Program-made: the position numbers and the translations under genes
Source of the DNA: Albimonas marina
GTDB lineage: Bacteria > Pseudomonadota > Alphaproteobacteria > Rhodobacterales > Rhodobacteraceae
Direction of reading: 5' to 3'
DNA: 64,000 nt
Assembly: GCF_029223255.1 (NCBI RefSeq)
Contig: NZ_JARHUC010000007.1
Location: forward strand, 305,715 to 369,714
Notes under the pieces: model-generated
What the model was told of the DNA's origin: nothing
The model's database searches: none
What the model saw: only the letters and a program-made list of their open reading frames with translations
Shown here: piece after piece, positions 1-9,101 of the stretch
Layout of the letters: the number at the start of each line of letters is the position of its first letter
Numbering within the stretch: the first letter of the stretch is position 1

Positions 1-3000
1 GTCGTCGAGCCGCGCCGTCCCCGTCTCCAGCGCCGGGGTCAGCGGCACGCCCGGGAGCACGCCCCCGGAGGCCGACCGCGCGCCCGCGCCCGCGTCGGAG
101 GCGCCGAAGGCGAACCAGTCCACCCGCTCCCCCACGTGGTTGGTCTCGGCGTCGGCGCTCGCGTCTTCCTCCACCCGCACCCGGAAGGACGCGTCGGCGA
201 AACCGTCGCCCCGCGCCCAGGCGGGGTCGGCGCCCACGACGCTCGACAGCGTCGCGCCGCCCTGCACCGGGCCGCCGAAGCGGGCGGAGGGGACGATGGT
301 CGCGCCCTGGTGGGTCACGCCCCCGATCGAGCCGACCTCGAAGGCCAGCCCGTCGGCGGCGAGAAAGCCCTCTTCGATGGCGATCCAGCCGATCCGCTCC
401 AGCGCGTGGCCCGAGCCTTCGTTCGCCTCCTCCTCCTGCATGGCGAGCTCCACTCCGCCCGCGTCGTCGCCGCGCTGGCGCATGGTGACGAAGGACTTGC
501 CCACGTCGCTCTGCACCTGGGCGAAGACGGCGGGGCGGCTCTCGAACCCGGCCGAGAAGTCGATGCGGTCGAAGCCGTCGGGGACCAGCTGGCCGCGGTC
601 CTCGTAATGGCCGGCCTCCGCCAGGCGCCCGTCCGGCAGCCGCCAGGCGCCGCTCTCGACCGCGAGCCAGCGCACCGTCTCGACGGCATGCGTCCCGTCG
701 AGGTGGTCGGGCTCCTGCAGCCGCAGCGAGAAGCCGTTGGCGCCGCCCGCCTTCACCCCGGTGATCCGCGCCTCGACCGGCTGGGCGCCGTTGGCGGTGG
801 CGACGAAGGCGACCACCACCGGGTCGACGAAGGCGTGGGAGAAGGCGACGCTCGCGCCCGCGTCGTCGAGCTCGAGCGAGCCGAACTCCATCACCGGGCC
901 GCCGGTCAGCGCGGCGAGCGGCAGGGTCCCGTCGGCGAAGGCCAGCGCCTCGATCCCGCGCAGCAGGTCGCGGCCGTCGTCGCCGTCGCCCGGGTCGATG
1001 TCCTCGACCGCATAGGCGTCCTGAGCCACGTCGTAGGCGACCGAGTAGCCGCGCCGCACGCCCGAGAAGGCGGCGACGTCGCGCCCCTCGCCCCCGCGCA
1101 GCAGATCGTCGCCGCCCTCGCCCGCCAGCAGGTCGGCGCCCGCGCCGCCGTCGATGGTGTTGGCGCGCGCGTCGCCGCGGCCGACGAAGTCGCCCTCGCC
1201 CGTGAAGACCAGCCGCTCGACCTCGGCCCCGAGGTCGGCGAGCGACAGGGAGATCGTCGTCTCGATCCGGTCGACGCCGCCGCCCGCCGTCTCCACCACC
1301 CGGTCGCCGGGATCGTCCACGCGGTGCACGTCGTCGCCGGGGCCTCCGATCATCCGGTCCGCGCCCGGACCGCCGTCGAGCGTGTCGTCCCCCTCGCCCC
1401 CGTCGAGCGTGTCGTCGCCCTCGCCGCCCTCGAGTGTGTCGTCGCCGCCGCCGGCCTGCAGCGTGTCGTCGTCGCCGAGCCCCAGCATCCGCTCCCCCAG
1501 CGCCGTGCCGCTCAGGTCGTCGGGGCCGGGCGTGCCGCGCACCTCGGGCACGCCAAGCTCGACGGCGCCGAGGTCGGGGGCGGGGCCCACCTGCCGCGCG
1601 AAGCCGCGCTGGTCGACGGGCAGGCTCGCGGCGAAGGCGGGGTCGCCCGCGTTCTCGGCCGGGCCGCCGCGGGCGATCAGGACCGTGGGCGTGGGCCCGC
1701 CGTTGTCGCCGAGCGTGCCGGCCGTGGCGCTTCCCACCGTCGCGACGGCGGCGAAGACCGCCGCAGGATCGGCGTTCATCACCCCGTCCGAAGGGTCGGC
1801 GTCGGCCCCGGTCCCCACCAGGTTCAGGCCCAGGAAGGCGCGCGCGCCGGCGCCCGAGATCTCGCTCGCGCCGTCGTTGCCCAGCGCCAGGCTGTCGGCG
1901 AGGCTCAGCGCGCCGCCGTCCAGGTGCAGGCCGCCGCCGTCCGCGGCGCGGTTGCCGGTCACGGTCAGGTGGGCCGCGACCACGTCCGCGGTGCCCGCCG
2001 CCAGCCCCCCGCCGCGGGTGTCGCGCAGGTCGCCCGAGCCGGTCCCGTTGAAGGCCAGCGTCGCGTTCTCCAGCACCGCGCGGCCGGCGCCGATGTAGAC
2101 GCCCGCGCCGTCGCCGTTGCGCTGCACGTCGTTGCCGCTGACGGTCGAGGCGCGGATCGTCAGCAGGCCGTCGACCACCCGCACGCCGCCGCCCTCGCGC
2201 CCGTTTCCGGTGACGGCGTTGTCGGCGATCAGGCTGCCGATCACGGTCAGGTCGCCGTCGGCCGAGATGCCGCCGCCCCCGGCCTCGGCGCGGTTGCCGG
2301 TGACGACCGAGTCCACCAGCTCCACCGGCGCGCGGGCGCGCACGGCGCCGCCCACGCCCGTCGCGACCAGGCCGTTCTGCAGGATCATCCCCTCGATGCG
2401 GAGGAGGTCGGCCCCGTTGCGCACGTCGATCAGCCGGCTCAGCCCGCCGCCGTCGATCGTGACGTCGGGCGTGCGGTCGTCGTCCACGTCGCCGTCCAGC
2501 GTCAGCGCCCGCGCGATGTCGAGCTGGCCGAGCGTCAGGTGCACCACGCCCCCCGCCAGCCCGGGCGCGAACGCGATCCGGCCGCCGTCGGCCACGAGCC
2601 CGATGGCCTCGCGCAGCGACAGGTCGCCGGCGGAGTGGTCGCCGTCGTCCTCGTCGGTCAGCAGGTCGACCACCAGGAGGTCCGGGCGAGGATCCTGCAG
2701 CTCGTAGGCGCCCAGGTCGCGCACCGCGGCCCCGGCGCCCGAGGCGCCGCCGACGAAATCGACCGCGTCCAGCCCACGGGCGTCCGCCGTCGGCGTTCCC
2801 GCCCCGAGCGAGGCGTCGAGCGCTGGGTTTTCCAGCCGCGCGGCGAGGGCCACGGTCGCGACCGGTGCGCCGGGCGTCTGCGCGACCCGGCCGCCGCCCT
2901 CGGGCGTCAGCGCGGCGAAGACCGATCCGGGGGTCGCGTTGATGCGCCCGTCGGCGCCGTCCGCGTCGCCGCCCCGGCCGACGATGTTGAGGCCCAGGAA

Positions 3001-6000
3001 GGTGGGCGCCGCGCCCGAGACCTCGGCGATGGCGTCGCCCAGCGCGATGCTGTTTTGCATCGACAGCAGCCCGTCGTTGCGGATCCCCCCGCCGGCCGCG
3101 GCCGCGTTGCCGGTCAGCGTCGCGTTGACCAGCGCCACGTCCCCGCCCGCGCCGACCGACAGGCCGCCGCCCAGGCCCGTGGCCGCGTTGCCCGCCAGCG
3201 TCGCGTTGACCAGCAGGCCCTCGCCCTCCAGCCTCAGCCCGCCCCCGGCCGCGGCCGTGTTGTCGAGGATCGCGACGTCGCGCATCGACACCGCCCCGTC
3301 CGCCGCGAGGCCGCCCCCCTCGTCCGTCGCCGCGTTGCCGGCGAGGGTCGTTCGCGCCAGCGTCGCGGTCCCGCCCAGCACGTCGACCCCGCCGCCCCCG
3401 TGGGCGGTGTTGCCCGAGATCGTGGAGTCGACAAGCGTCAGCGTCCCCCCCTCGGCGTGCACGCCGCCGCCGTCGCCCTCGGCCGCGTTGCCCGCGACCG
3501 TCACGCCGTCGAGCGTCAGGTCGGCGCCGATGGAGGCGACGCCGCCGCCCGAGGCGCCGGCCCCCTCGGCGCGGGAATCCAGGACCTCGCTGTCGCGCAG
3601 GATCACCTCGCCGCCCGTCGCGCGCAGCGCGCCGCCGTCCCCGGCCGCGAGGCCGCCGGTGATCCGCAGGCCCGACAGCTCGACCGAGGCCACCGCGATC
3701 TCCAGCGCGCGGGAGGCGCCGCCGGCGTCGATGGTCACGTCGAGGATCCCGTCGCCGTCGACGTCGCCCCCCGCCACCCGGATGTTCGCGCGCGTCGCCC
3801 CCGCCAGCGACAGCGGCCCCAGCGCGGGGTCGAGGGCGAAGCGCCCGTCGGTCTGCCCGTGCACGCCGCCGGTCAGGATCGAGGGGGCGAAGGTCACCAG
3901 CCCCCCGTCCTGCACGCGGGCCAGCGCCTCGCGCAGGCTCAGGTCGCCGGCGTGGAGGAGCCCGTCGTCCTCGTCGTGCAGGGTGCTGACGATCCATACG
4001 TCCTCGACCAGGGTTCCGACCTCGTAGGCGCCCAGGTCGCGCACCGCGCCGCCCACGCCCGCGGCGCCGACCGCGGGCTGGTCGAAGGCCGCGACCCCGC
4101 GCGCGTCCTTCGTCGGCGGCGCGCCCCCGCCGCCGGCGTCGAGCGCGGGGTTCGCCCGACGCGGCGCCAGCGCCACGGTCGCCACCGGCCCGCCATTGTC
4201 GGCGAGCGTCGGCGTCCCCCCGGCGAAGACCTGCACGGGATCGGCGTTGATCACGCCGTCGGAGGGGTCGGCGTCGGCCCCCTCGCCGATGATGCTCACC
4301 CCGTCCAGCAGCCGGGTCGCGCCCTCGGTCAGGTCCAGGTCCTCGCGCCGCGCCCCCAGCAGGATCGAATCCGACAGCGTCACCGTCGTCGACAGCCGCG
4401 CGCGCAGCCCGAAGGCGCCGCCGGCCACGGTGACGTTGGTCAACGCGGCGTCGCCGCCCGCGAGGCTCAACCCCGTGGTGTGATCGGCGAAGGTGGTGTT
4501 CGCCACCTCCAGCGAGCTCCCCGTCGCCTCGATCCCGTAGTAGGAGCCGTGCAGGACCGAGTCCCGGATCGTCGCGTCGGCGTCGATCAGCGCGAGCCCC
4601 ACGTCGCTCGCCCAGGTTCCGTTGCGCCCGATGTCGACGCCGATCAGCTCGAGCGAGCCGCCCTCGACCGTGATCCCGTCGCCCTGGCCCGCGCCCTGCG
4701 CGTCGTCGGCGTCGTTGCCGTGGACCGAGACGTTCTCCATCCGCAGGTGGCCGGCCGTCCACAGGCCGCCGCCCTCGCCGTCGCGGCTGGCGTTGACGTT
4801 GTCGCGGATGACCGAGTTCCGGATCGTGAGGTCGCCCTCGCTGCGCACGCCGGCGCCGTCCTCGCCGTCGCGCAGGCGCGAATCCACGTAGCCGTTGGCG
4901 ATCGTCAGCCCCTCGATCACTGAGCCCGAGGCGGTCGCGAAGAAGTTCAGCACCCGGTGCAGCCCGGCGCCGTCGATCGTCACGTCGGGGACGCCGTCGT
5001 CGTTCAGGTCCCCGTCGATCGTCACCCGCTCGTCGACCTCGAGCCGGTAGACCAGCCGGATCGTGTCGGGCAGGGAGGAATCGAAGGTGATCCGCCCCCC
5101 CGCCGCCACCAGCGTCAGCGCCTCGCGCAGGCTGATGTCGCCGGGCGAGACGTCGCCGTCGGATTCGTCCACCCAGTTGGTCACCACCACCACGTCGGGC
5201 GCGTCGGGGAAGATGAAGTCGGCCTCGGTCAGCGTGGAGCCCGCCAGCCCCGCCAGCCGCTGGCTGGTGGAGGAGCCGACGACGTCGACCACCAGGTCCG
5301 CGCCGCTGTCGTAGAGGCTCAGCCGGCTGAGGCTGCGCACGTCGCCCGCCCCGGTCAGGTCCAGCCGGTCGCCGCCGATCTGGAAATCCTGCACCACGCC
5401 CGAGCCGAACAGGAACACGTCCGCCCCGGTCCCGCCGGTGCGCTCGGTCCCCGCCCGCAGCACGTCGTCGCCGGGGCCGCCGTAGAGCACGTCGGGCTCG
5501 GCCAGGCCCGCCTGGTCCCCGTCCAGCAGGTCGTCGCCCTCGCCCCCGAAGATCGTGTCGCCGCCGCGCCCGCCGTAGAGTTCGTCGTTCCCGATGCCGC
5601 CCCGCAGCAGGTCGCGCCCGTCGCCGCCGTAGAGGCTGTCGTCGGCGCCGTCCCACTCCATCAGGTAGGCCTCGCGGTCGCCGGCATCGAGCTGCTCGTC
5701 GTTCCAGACCGCGCCGCTCTCGTCGACGGTGGAGCGCCGGATCTCCGCCCCCCGCTCGGGCGTGCCGCCGGCGGCGGAGCCGTCGTTGGGCTCCCCCGCG
5801 CCCCAGTTGTTCCAGCTGAAGCGCTCGCCCGAGGTCCAGGTCCAGCCCTCGTCGGGGCGCGACGCGTCGCGCGCCTGCAGGGCGCCGATGTGCACGCCCA
5901 CGGGCAGGCCGGCGATCAGGTCGGTGACGAAGCGGTTCTCCGCCGCCGAGGTGATCGAGGCGAGGTGCATGCCGTGGCCGAAGGCCACCGCGCGGGCGTT

Positions 6001-7617
6001 CGCCTCCCGCCAGGTCTCGCCCAGGGAGAAGGCGGCGAGGTAATGATGCCCCGTCGCCTCGCGCCGCACCCAGGTTCCCAGCGCGCCCATGTCGGCGTCG
6101 CCGATCAGCACGTCGTCGCCGGCGTAGCCGCGCAGGATGTCGTCGCCCGCGCCCCCGATGATCGTGTCGCCCGCGCCCGTGGTCCCCGGCGGGTCGTCGC
6201 CGTTGAGGATGTCGTCGCCGTTCCAGCCCTCCAGCCGGTCCGCGCCCGCGCCGCCGCGCAGCACGTCGGCGGCGTCGCTGCCGATCACCGTGTCGTCGCC
6301 CGCCTGCGCGTCGATGTCGAAGCCCTCGGCGTCGGGCCCCCGGGCGGGCGTGGTGATCACGTCGTCGCCCGCGGTCGAGGGATTGGGCGCGCCGCGGGGG
6401 TCGAGGAATTCCGCCAGCACCCCGCCCTCGGCCTGGTAGGCGATGAACAGCCGCCCGTCCGCGCCCATCGCCCCGTCGAAGGAGGGCCACCTGCCCTCGC
6501 TCTCCACCGCGATGCGTCGGCCGCCCACCGCCAGCTCGTCCGGCGAGGCGAGGGCGGCGAAGCGCGGCTCGGAGGCGCCTCCGCCCATCGCCAGCACGAA
6601 GACGTCCTCGGCCGAGGTCGCGGAGGGCCGCGGCGAGGCCGGGACGTTCGCCGCGCTCTCCACTGACCCGTCGTCCGAGGCGTTGTTCCCGTCGCGGTCG
6701 AAGACCCGGTAGGCGGTGCGGATCGAGACCCCGTCGTCGGCGCCCCGCTCGGGGTAGGCGAAGGAGACGACGAAGCGCCCGTCCGCCAGCGCCGCGACCG
6801 AGGGGGCCGAGACCGGCTCGCTCTGGTTCGTGGCCCAGCGGTAGGAGCGGTTCGTGATGCTTCCCCCGCTCACGCTGCTGATCACCACGAACACGTCCCA
6901 CTCGCCGCCGCGAAGCTGGTTGAAGGCGGTGACGATGGAGCCGTCGGTCAGCGTTGCGACCGAGGGGTTGGAGGTGGCCCCGTCGCCGTAGCGGTCGTCG
7001 CTGAGGTCGCGCTTGATCCCGAGCTGCCCGCTGCGGGTCCCGTCCGCGGCCACGGCGTAGCCCACGATGTCGTCGTAGGTCTCGCGGAACTGGTCGTCGA
7101 AATCGAACGCGTCGGAGAGGGAGAAGTCGTCCTGCGTGGTGTGGTGGTAGGCGACGAAGAAGCCGCCGTCCGCCAGCCGGGTCACGTCGTGCTCGGAGAA
7201 GGACAGGCGTCCGTCGCCGTCCGTGTGACGCTCCTCCAGCGGGATGACGCCCGAGCGGACATGCGCGCCGCCCAGCGCGAACCGCTCGTAGCTCAGCGCG
7301 CGGCCGACGCCCGGGGTCTCGTCGTTGGTATCGACGTAGACGACCACGAAGCCCCCGTCGACGGCGGCCACCCGGGGCGTCGTCTCGTCGTCGACGGTGG
7401 AGCGGCGGTTGACCAGGAAGGGTCCGCTCGTCGCCTGTCCGCGCGCGTCGTAGATCGCGCCGTAGAGGTCGCGGCCGGGCGCCGAGCCCACGGGGTCGTC
7501 GTCGGCCTCCCACACCACCACGAAGGTTCCGTCGTCCAGCGCCGCGACCGAGATGCCGTCGTCCCCGGCGGAGGCGGCCATGGAGGAGGCGACGGAGATC
7601 TCGGGGGCGCGGGGCAT
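1..7617 (-). CDS. Giant RTX exoprotein with C-type lectin and CSLREA beta-helix modules (partial, C-terminus off window)
   Basis: The minus-strand frame is open from the ATG at 7617 to the left edge, about 2,539 codons with no stop seen. A GAGAGGAGG ribosome site sits just upstream of the ATG. In order: six propeller-like repeats around 'DGxFVVxW' (residues about 20-410); RTX GGxGxD nonapeptides (about 411-510); a C-type lectin-like domain (about 510-655) with a WNNWxxGEPN stretch and a final WND; a second RTX block (656-740); three CSLREA-type right-handed beta-helix modules, each opening with 'SLREA' and closing with 'DLGAYE' or 'DLGAVE' (about 806-1196, 1210-1640, 1646-2025); a third RTX block (2030-2180); and three lectin-like repeats (about 2240-2500). 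There is no N-terminal signal peptide, as expected for type I secretion with a C-terminal signal, which would lie outside the window. No type I transporter is nearby. It is probably a calcium-dependent secreted adhesin or matrix protein; the ligand is unknown. Confidence 0.85.
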   Translation of the reverse strand, partial: MPRAPEISVASSMAASAGDDGISVAALDDGTFVVVWEADDDPVGSAPGRDLYGAIYDARGQATSGPFLVNRRSTVDDETTPRVAAVDGGFVVVYVDTNDETPGVGRALSYERFALGGAHVRSGVIPLEERHTDGDGRLSFSEHDVTRLADGGFFVAYHHTTQDDFSLSDAFDFDDQFRETYDDIVGYAVAADGTRSGQLGIKRDLSDDRYGDGATSNPSVATLTDGSIVTAFNQLRGGEWDVFVVISSVSGGSITNRSYRWATNQSEPVSAPSVAALADGRFVVSFAYPERGADDGVSIRTAYRVFDRDGNNASDDGSVESAANVPASPRPSATSAEDVFVLAMGGGASEPRFAALASPDELAVGGRRIAVESEGRWPSFDGAMGADGRLFIAYQAEGGVLAEFLDPRGAPNPSTAGDDVITTPARGPDAEGFDIDAQAGDDTVIGSDAADVLRGGAGADRLEGWNGDDILNGDDPPGTTGAGDTIIGGAGDDILRGYAGDDVLIGDADMGALGTWVRREATGHHYLAAFSLGETWREANARAVAFGHGMHLASITSAAENRFVTDLIAGLPVGVHIGALQARDASRPDEGWTWTSGERFSWNNWGAGEPNDGSAAGGTPERGAEIRRSTVDESGAVWNDEQLDAGDREAYLMEWDGADDSLYGGDGRDLLRGGIGNDELYGGRGGDTIFGGEGDDLLDGDQAGLAEPDVLYGGPGDDVLRAGTERTGGTGADVFLFGSGVVQDFQIGGDRLDLTGAGDVRSLSRLSLYDSGADLVVDVVGSSTSQRLAGLAGSTLTEADFIFPDAPDVVVVTNWVDESDGDVSPGDISLREALTLVAAGGRITFDSSLPDTIRLVYRLEVDERVTIDGDLNDDGVPDVTIDGAGLHRVLNFFATASGSVIEGLTIANGYVDSRLRDGEDGAGVRSEGDLTIRNSVIRDNVNASRDGEGGGLWTAGHLRMENVSVHGNDADDAQGAGQGDGITVEGGSLELIGVDIGRNGTWASDVGLALIDADATIRDSVLHGSYYGIEATGSSLEVANTTFADHTTGLSLAGGDAALTNVTVAGGAFGLRARLSTTVTLSDSILLGARREDLDLTEGATRLLDGVSIIGEGADADPSDGVINADPVQVFAGGTPTLADNGGPVATVALAPRRANPALDAGGGGAPPTKDARGVAAFDQPAVGAAGVGGAVRDLGAYEVGTLVEDVWIVSTLHDEDDGLLHAGDLSLREALARVQDGGLVTFAPSILTGGVHGQTDGRFALDPALGPLSLAGATRANIRVAGGDVDGDGILDVTIDAGGASRALEIAVASVELSGLRITGGLAAGDGGALRATGGEVILRDSEVLDSRAEGAGASGGGVASIGADLTLDGVTVAGNAAEGDGGGVHAEGGTLTLVDSTISGNTAHGGGGVDVLGGTATLARTTLAGNAATDEGGGLAADGAVSMRDVAILDNTAAAGGGLRLEGEGLLVNATLAGNAATGLGGGLSVGAGGDVALVNATLTGNAAAAGGGIRNDGLLSMQNSIALGDAIAEVSGAAPTFLGLNIVGRGGDADGADGRINATPGSVFAALTPEGGGRVAQTPGAPVATVALAARLENPALDASLGAGTPTADARGLDAVDFVGGASGAGAAVRDLGAYELQDPRPDLLVVDLLTDEDDGDHSAGDLSLREAIGLVADGGRIAFAPGLAGGVVHLTLGQLDIARALTLDGDVDDDRTPDVTIDGGGLSRLIDVRNGADLLRIEGMILQNGLVATGVGGAVRARAPVELVDSVVTGNRAEAGGGGISADGDLTVIGSLIADNAVTGNGREGGGVRVVDGLLTIRASTVSGNDVQRNGDGAGVYIGAGRAVLENATLAFNGTGSGDLRDTRGGGLAAGTADVVAAHLTVTGNRAADGGGLHLDGGALSLADSLALGNDGASEISGAGARAFLGLNLVGTGADADPSDGVMNADPAAVFAAVATVGSATAGTLGDNGGPTPTVLIARGGPAENAGDPAFAASLPVDQRGFARQVGPAPDLGAVELGVPEVRGTPGPDDLSGTALGERMLGLGDDDTLQAGGGDDTLEGGEGDDTLDGGEGDDTLDGGPGADRMIGGPGDDVHRVDDPGDRVVETAGGGVDRIETTISLSLADLGAEVERLVFTGEGDFVGRGDARANTIDGGAGADLLAGEGGDDLLRGGEGRDVAAFSGVRRGYSVAYDVAQDAYAVEDIDPGDGDDGRDLLRGIEALAFADGTLPLAALTGGPVMEFGSLELDDAGASVAFSHAFVDPVVVAFVATANGAQPVEARITGVKAGGANGFSLRLQEPDHLDGTHAVETVRWLAVESGAWRLPDGRLAEAGHYEDRGQLVPDGFDRIDFSAGFESRPAVFAQVQSDVGKSFVTMRQRGDDAGGVELAMQEEEANEGSGHALERIGWIAIEEGFLAADGLAFEVGSIGGVTHQGATIVPSARFGGPVQGGATLSSVVGADPAWARGDGFADASFRVRVEEDASADAETNHVGERVDWFAFGASDAGAGARSASGGVLPGVPLTPALETGTARLDD
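1370..1475 (-). repeat. Tandem 27-bp RTX-coding repeats
   Basis: About four near-identical 27-bp units encode consecutive GGEGDDTLD-type nonapeptides inside the giant RTX gene. The near-identity at DNA level suggests recent slippage or duplication within the RTX block. Confidence 0.75.
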
Positions 7618-7899
7618 GTCGTCCTCCTCTCGGGTCGCGCAGCCGGCGCGTGCGCGGCGACGTCCTGCGCCGCCGGGGGGATTCCTGTCAGGTCATGGTG
7701 ACTCTACGTCAAACATGCTCGGATTTGAACATTTGCGACGCGGCAGGTCGCGAACGGCCGGGCCGCGAGGCGCGGAGAATGTCACTTGTCTGCGACGGTT
7801 GCGCACGAAGCCGAGGGGCGTCCGCAAGACCGAGATCTTCCTTGCAGCGGAATGCGTTATGCAGAGTCGGTAGACGTGCGTAACGGTGTGGAGAATGGG
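7618..7899. promoter_or_regulatory. Divergent intergenic region between RTX exoprotein and polysaccharide operon
   Basis: This 282-bp gap separates divergent starts at 7617 and 7900, so it should carry promoters for both the exoprotein and the HlyD/GT2 pair. It is slightly richer in A and T around 7700-7735. I could not place convincing -35/-10 boxes or an operator. Confidence 0.4.
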
Positions 7900-9093
7900 A
7901 TGCGACTGGTCAGGATCGTCGCCGGATTCGCGATCGCTCTGGCGGCTCTGTGGATCATCCTGGGCGAGCAGCTCGCCGGCGCCAGCGCCGACGCAGTGGT
8001 CAACGCCCGGTTGACGACCGTGCGCGCCCCCATCGCGGGCGACCTGTCGCTGGCCCCGCGCGAGCTCGGCACGCTGGTCGAGCAGGGGGAGCCGCTGGGC
8101 TCGCTCGCCGACCCGCGCGCGGACACCGTGCGCCTCGACGACCTGACCCTCGAGCGCGCCGTCGCCCGCTCGGAGATCGAGCGCCTTGAGGCCGAGATCG
8201 CCGCGCTCGAGGAGGCCGTCGCCTCGCTCGAGAGCCGGGCCGCGGACTACGGCCTGCGCCGCCAGCGCCAGCTCGAGGCGCAGCTCGAGCAGCGCAACTC
8301 CCAGGCCCGCGCGCTGGAGGCGACGCTGGAGGAGGCGCGCGGGGCGCTGAACCGCTCGACCGAGCTGCAGTCGCGCGGCGTCGAGACCGCCGCCAACTTC
8401 GACCGCTTCCGCGCCGCCGCCCGGGTGGCGGAGCGCCAGCTCGAGGCCGCCCAGGCCGACATCGAGGTGGCGCGGATCGAGCTCGCCTCCGCCCGCCGCG
8501 GCGTGTTCCTGGGCGAGGGCTACAACGACGCCCCCTATTCCGAGCAGCGGATCTCTGAGCTCTCGGTCCAGAAGCGCCTGCTGGCCGCCCAACTCGCCGG
8601 CGAGACCACCCGCGCCCAGGCCATCGACGCGCGCATCGACGCCGAGCGGCGGCGGGTGAACGATCTGCGCACCGCCGGGCTGACCGCCAACGTGCGCGGC
8701 CGCGTCTGGTCGCTGCTCGCCGCGGACGGGGAGCGGGTGCAGCGCGGCCAGGACGTGATGCGCCTGGTCGACTGCGCCTCGACCCTGGTGACGCTGTCGG
8801 TGGCCGAGTCGGTCTACAACACCCTCGCGGTCGGCGACGCGGCCGAGTTCCGCCCCGCGGGGACCGACAAGGTGATCTCGGGCACGGTGCTGCGGCTGGC
8901 GGGCTCGGGCGCCTCGACCATCTACCAGAACCTCGCCGTCGCCCCCTCCCAGCGGCACCTGGAGCGCTACGACGTGGCGGTGCAGGCGCCGGGGCTGGTG
9001 GACGATCCGGAGCTGGGCTGCGCCGTCGGGCGCACCGGGCGGGTGTTCTTCGCGACGCGGCCCCTCGACGGCCTGCGCCGCCTCATCGACTGA
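7900..9093 (+). CDS. HlyD-family membrane-fusion/adaptor protein of a polysaccharide synthase pair
   Basis: This 397-residue protein has one N-terminal membrane segment (about residues 5-25), a barrel-sandwich half (about 40-80, 'TVRAPIAGDL'), a long charged coiled coil (about 85-205) and the returning half ('LTANVRGRVW' onward). That is the layout of HlyD/EmrA-like adaptors and of Alg44-type partners of polysaccharide synthases. The ATG at 7900 is preferred because GGAGA lies just upstream; in-frame starts further upstream have no ribosome site. It ends 8 bp before the GT2 synthase gene, so the two are probably co-transcribed and co-operate in moving a polymer through the periplasm. No outer-membrane protein or ABC ATPase is adjacent, which argues against a classical efflux pump. 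The polymer is unknown. Confidence 0.8.
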   Translation: MRLVRIVAGFAIALAALWIILGEQLAGASADAVVNARLTTVRAPIAGDLSLAPRELGTLVEQGEPLGSLADPRADTVRLDDLTLERAVARSEIERLEAEIAALEEAVASLESRAADYGLRRQRQLEAQLEQRNSQARALEATLEEARGALNRSTELQSRGVETAANFDRFRAAARVAERQLEAAQADIEVARIELASARRGVFLGEGYNDAPYSEQRISELSVQKRLLAAQLAGETTRAQAIDARIDAERRRVNDLRTAGLTANVRGRVWSLLAADGERVQRGQDVMRLVDCASTLVTLSVAESVYNTLAVGDAAEFRPAGTDKVISGTVLRLAGSGASTIYQNLAVAPSQRHLERYDVAVQAPGLVDDPELGCAVGRTGRVFFATRPLDGLRRLID

Positions 9094-9101
9094 GGCCGCC
9101 C

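Noticed and set aside
1370..1475. Tandem repeats that could suggest a CRISPR array
   Set aside because: The units are contiguous 27-bp coding repeats without spacers and encode RTX nonapeptides.
136..4923. A plus-strand open frame of 1,595 codons
   Set aside because: It lies antisense to the giant RTX gene and is composed of His/Arg/Val/Ala-rich, motif-free sequence; it is a GC-driven shadow of the GGxGxD codons on the other strand.
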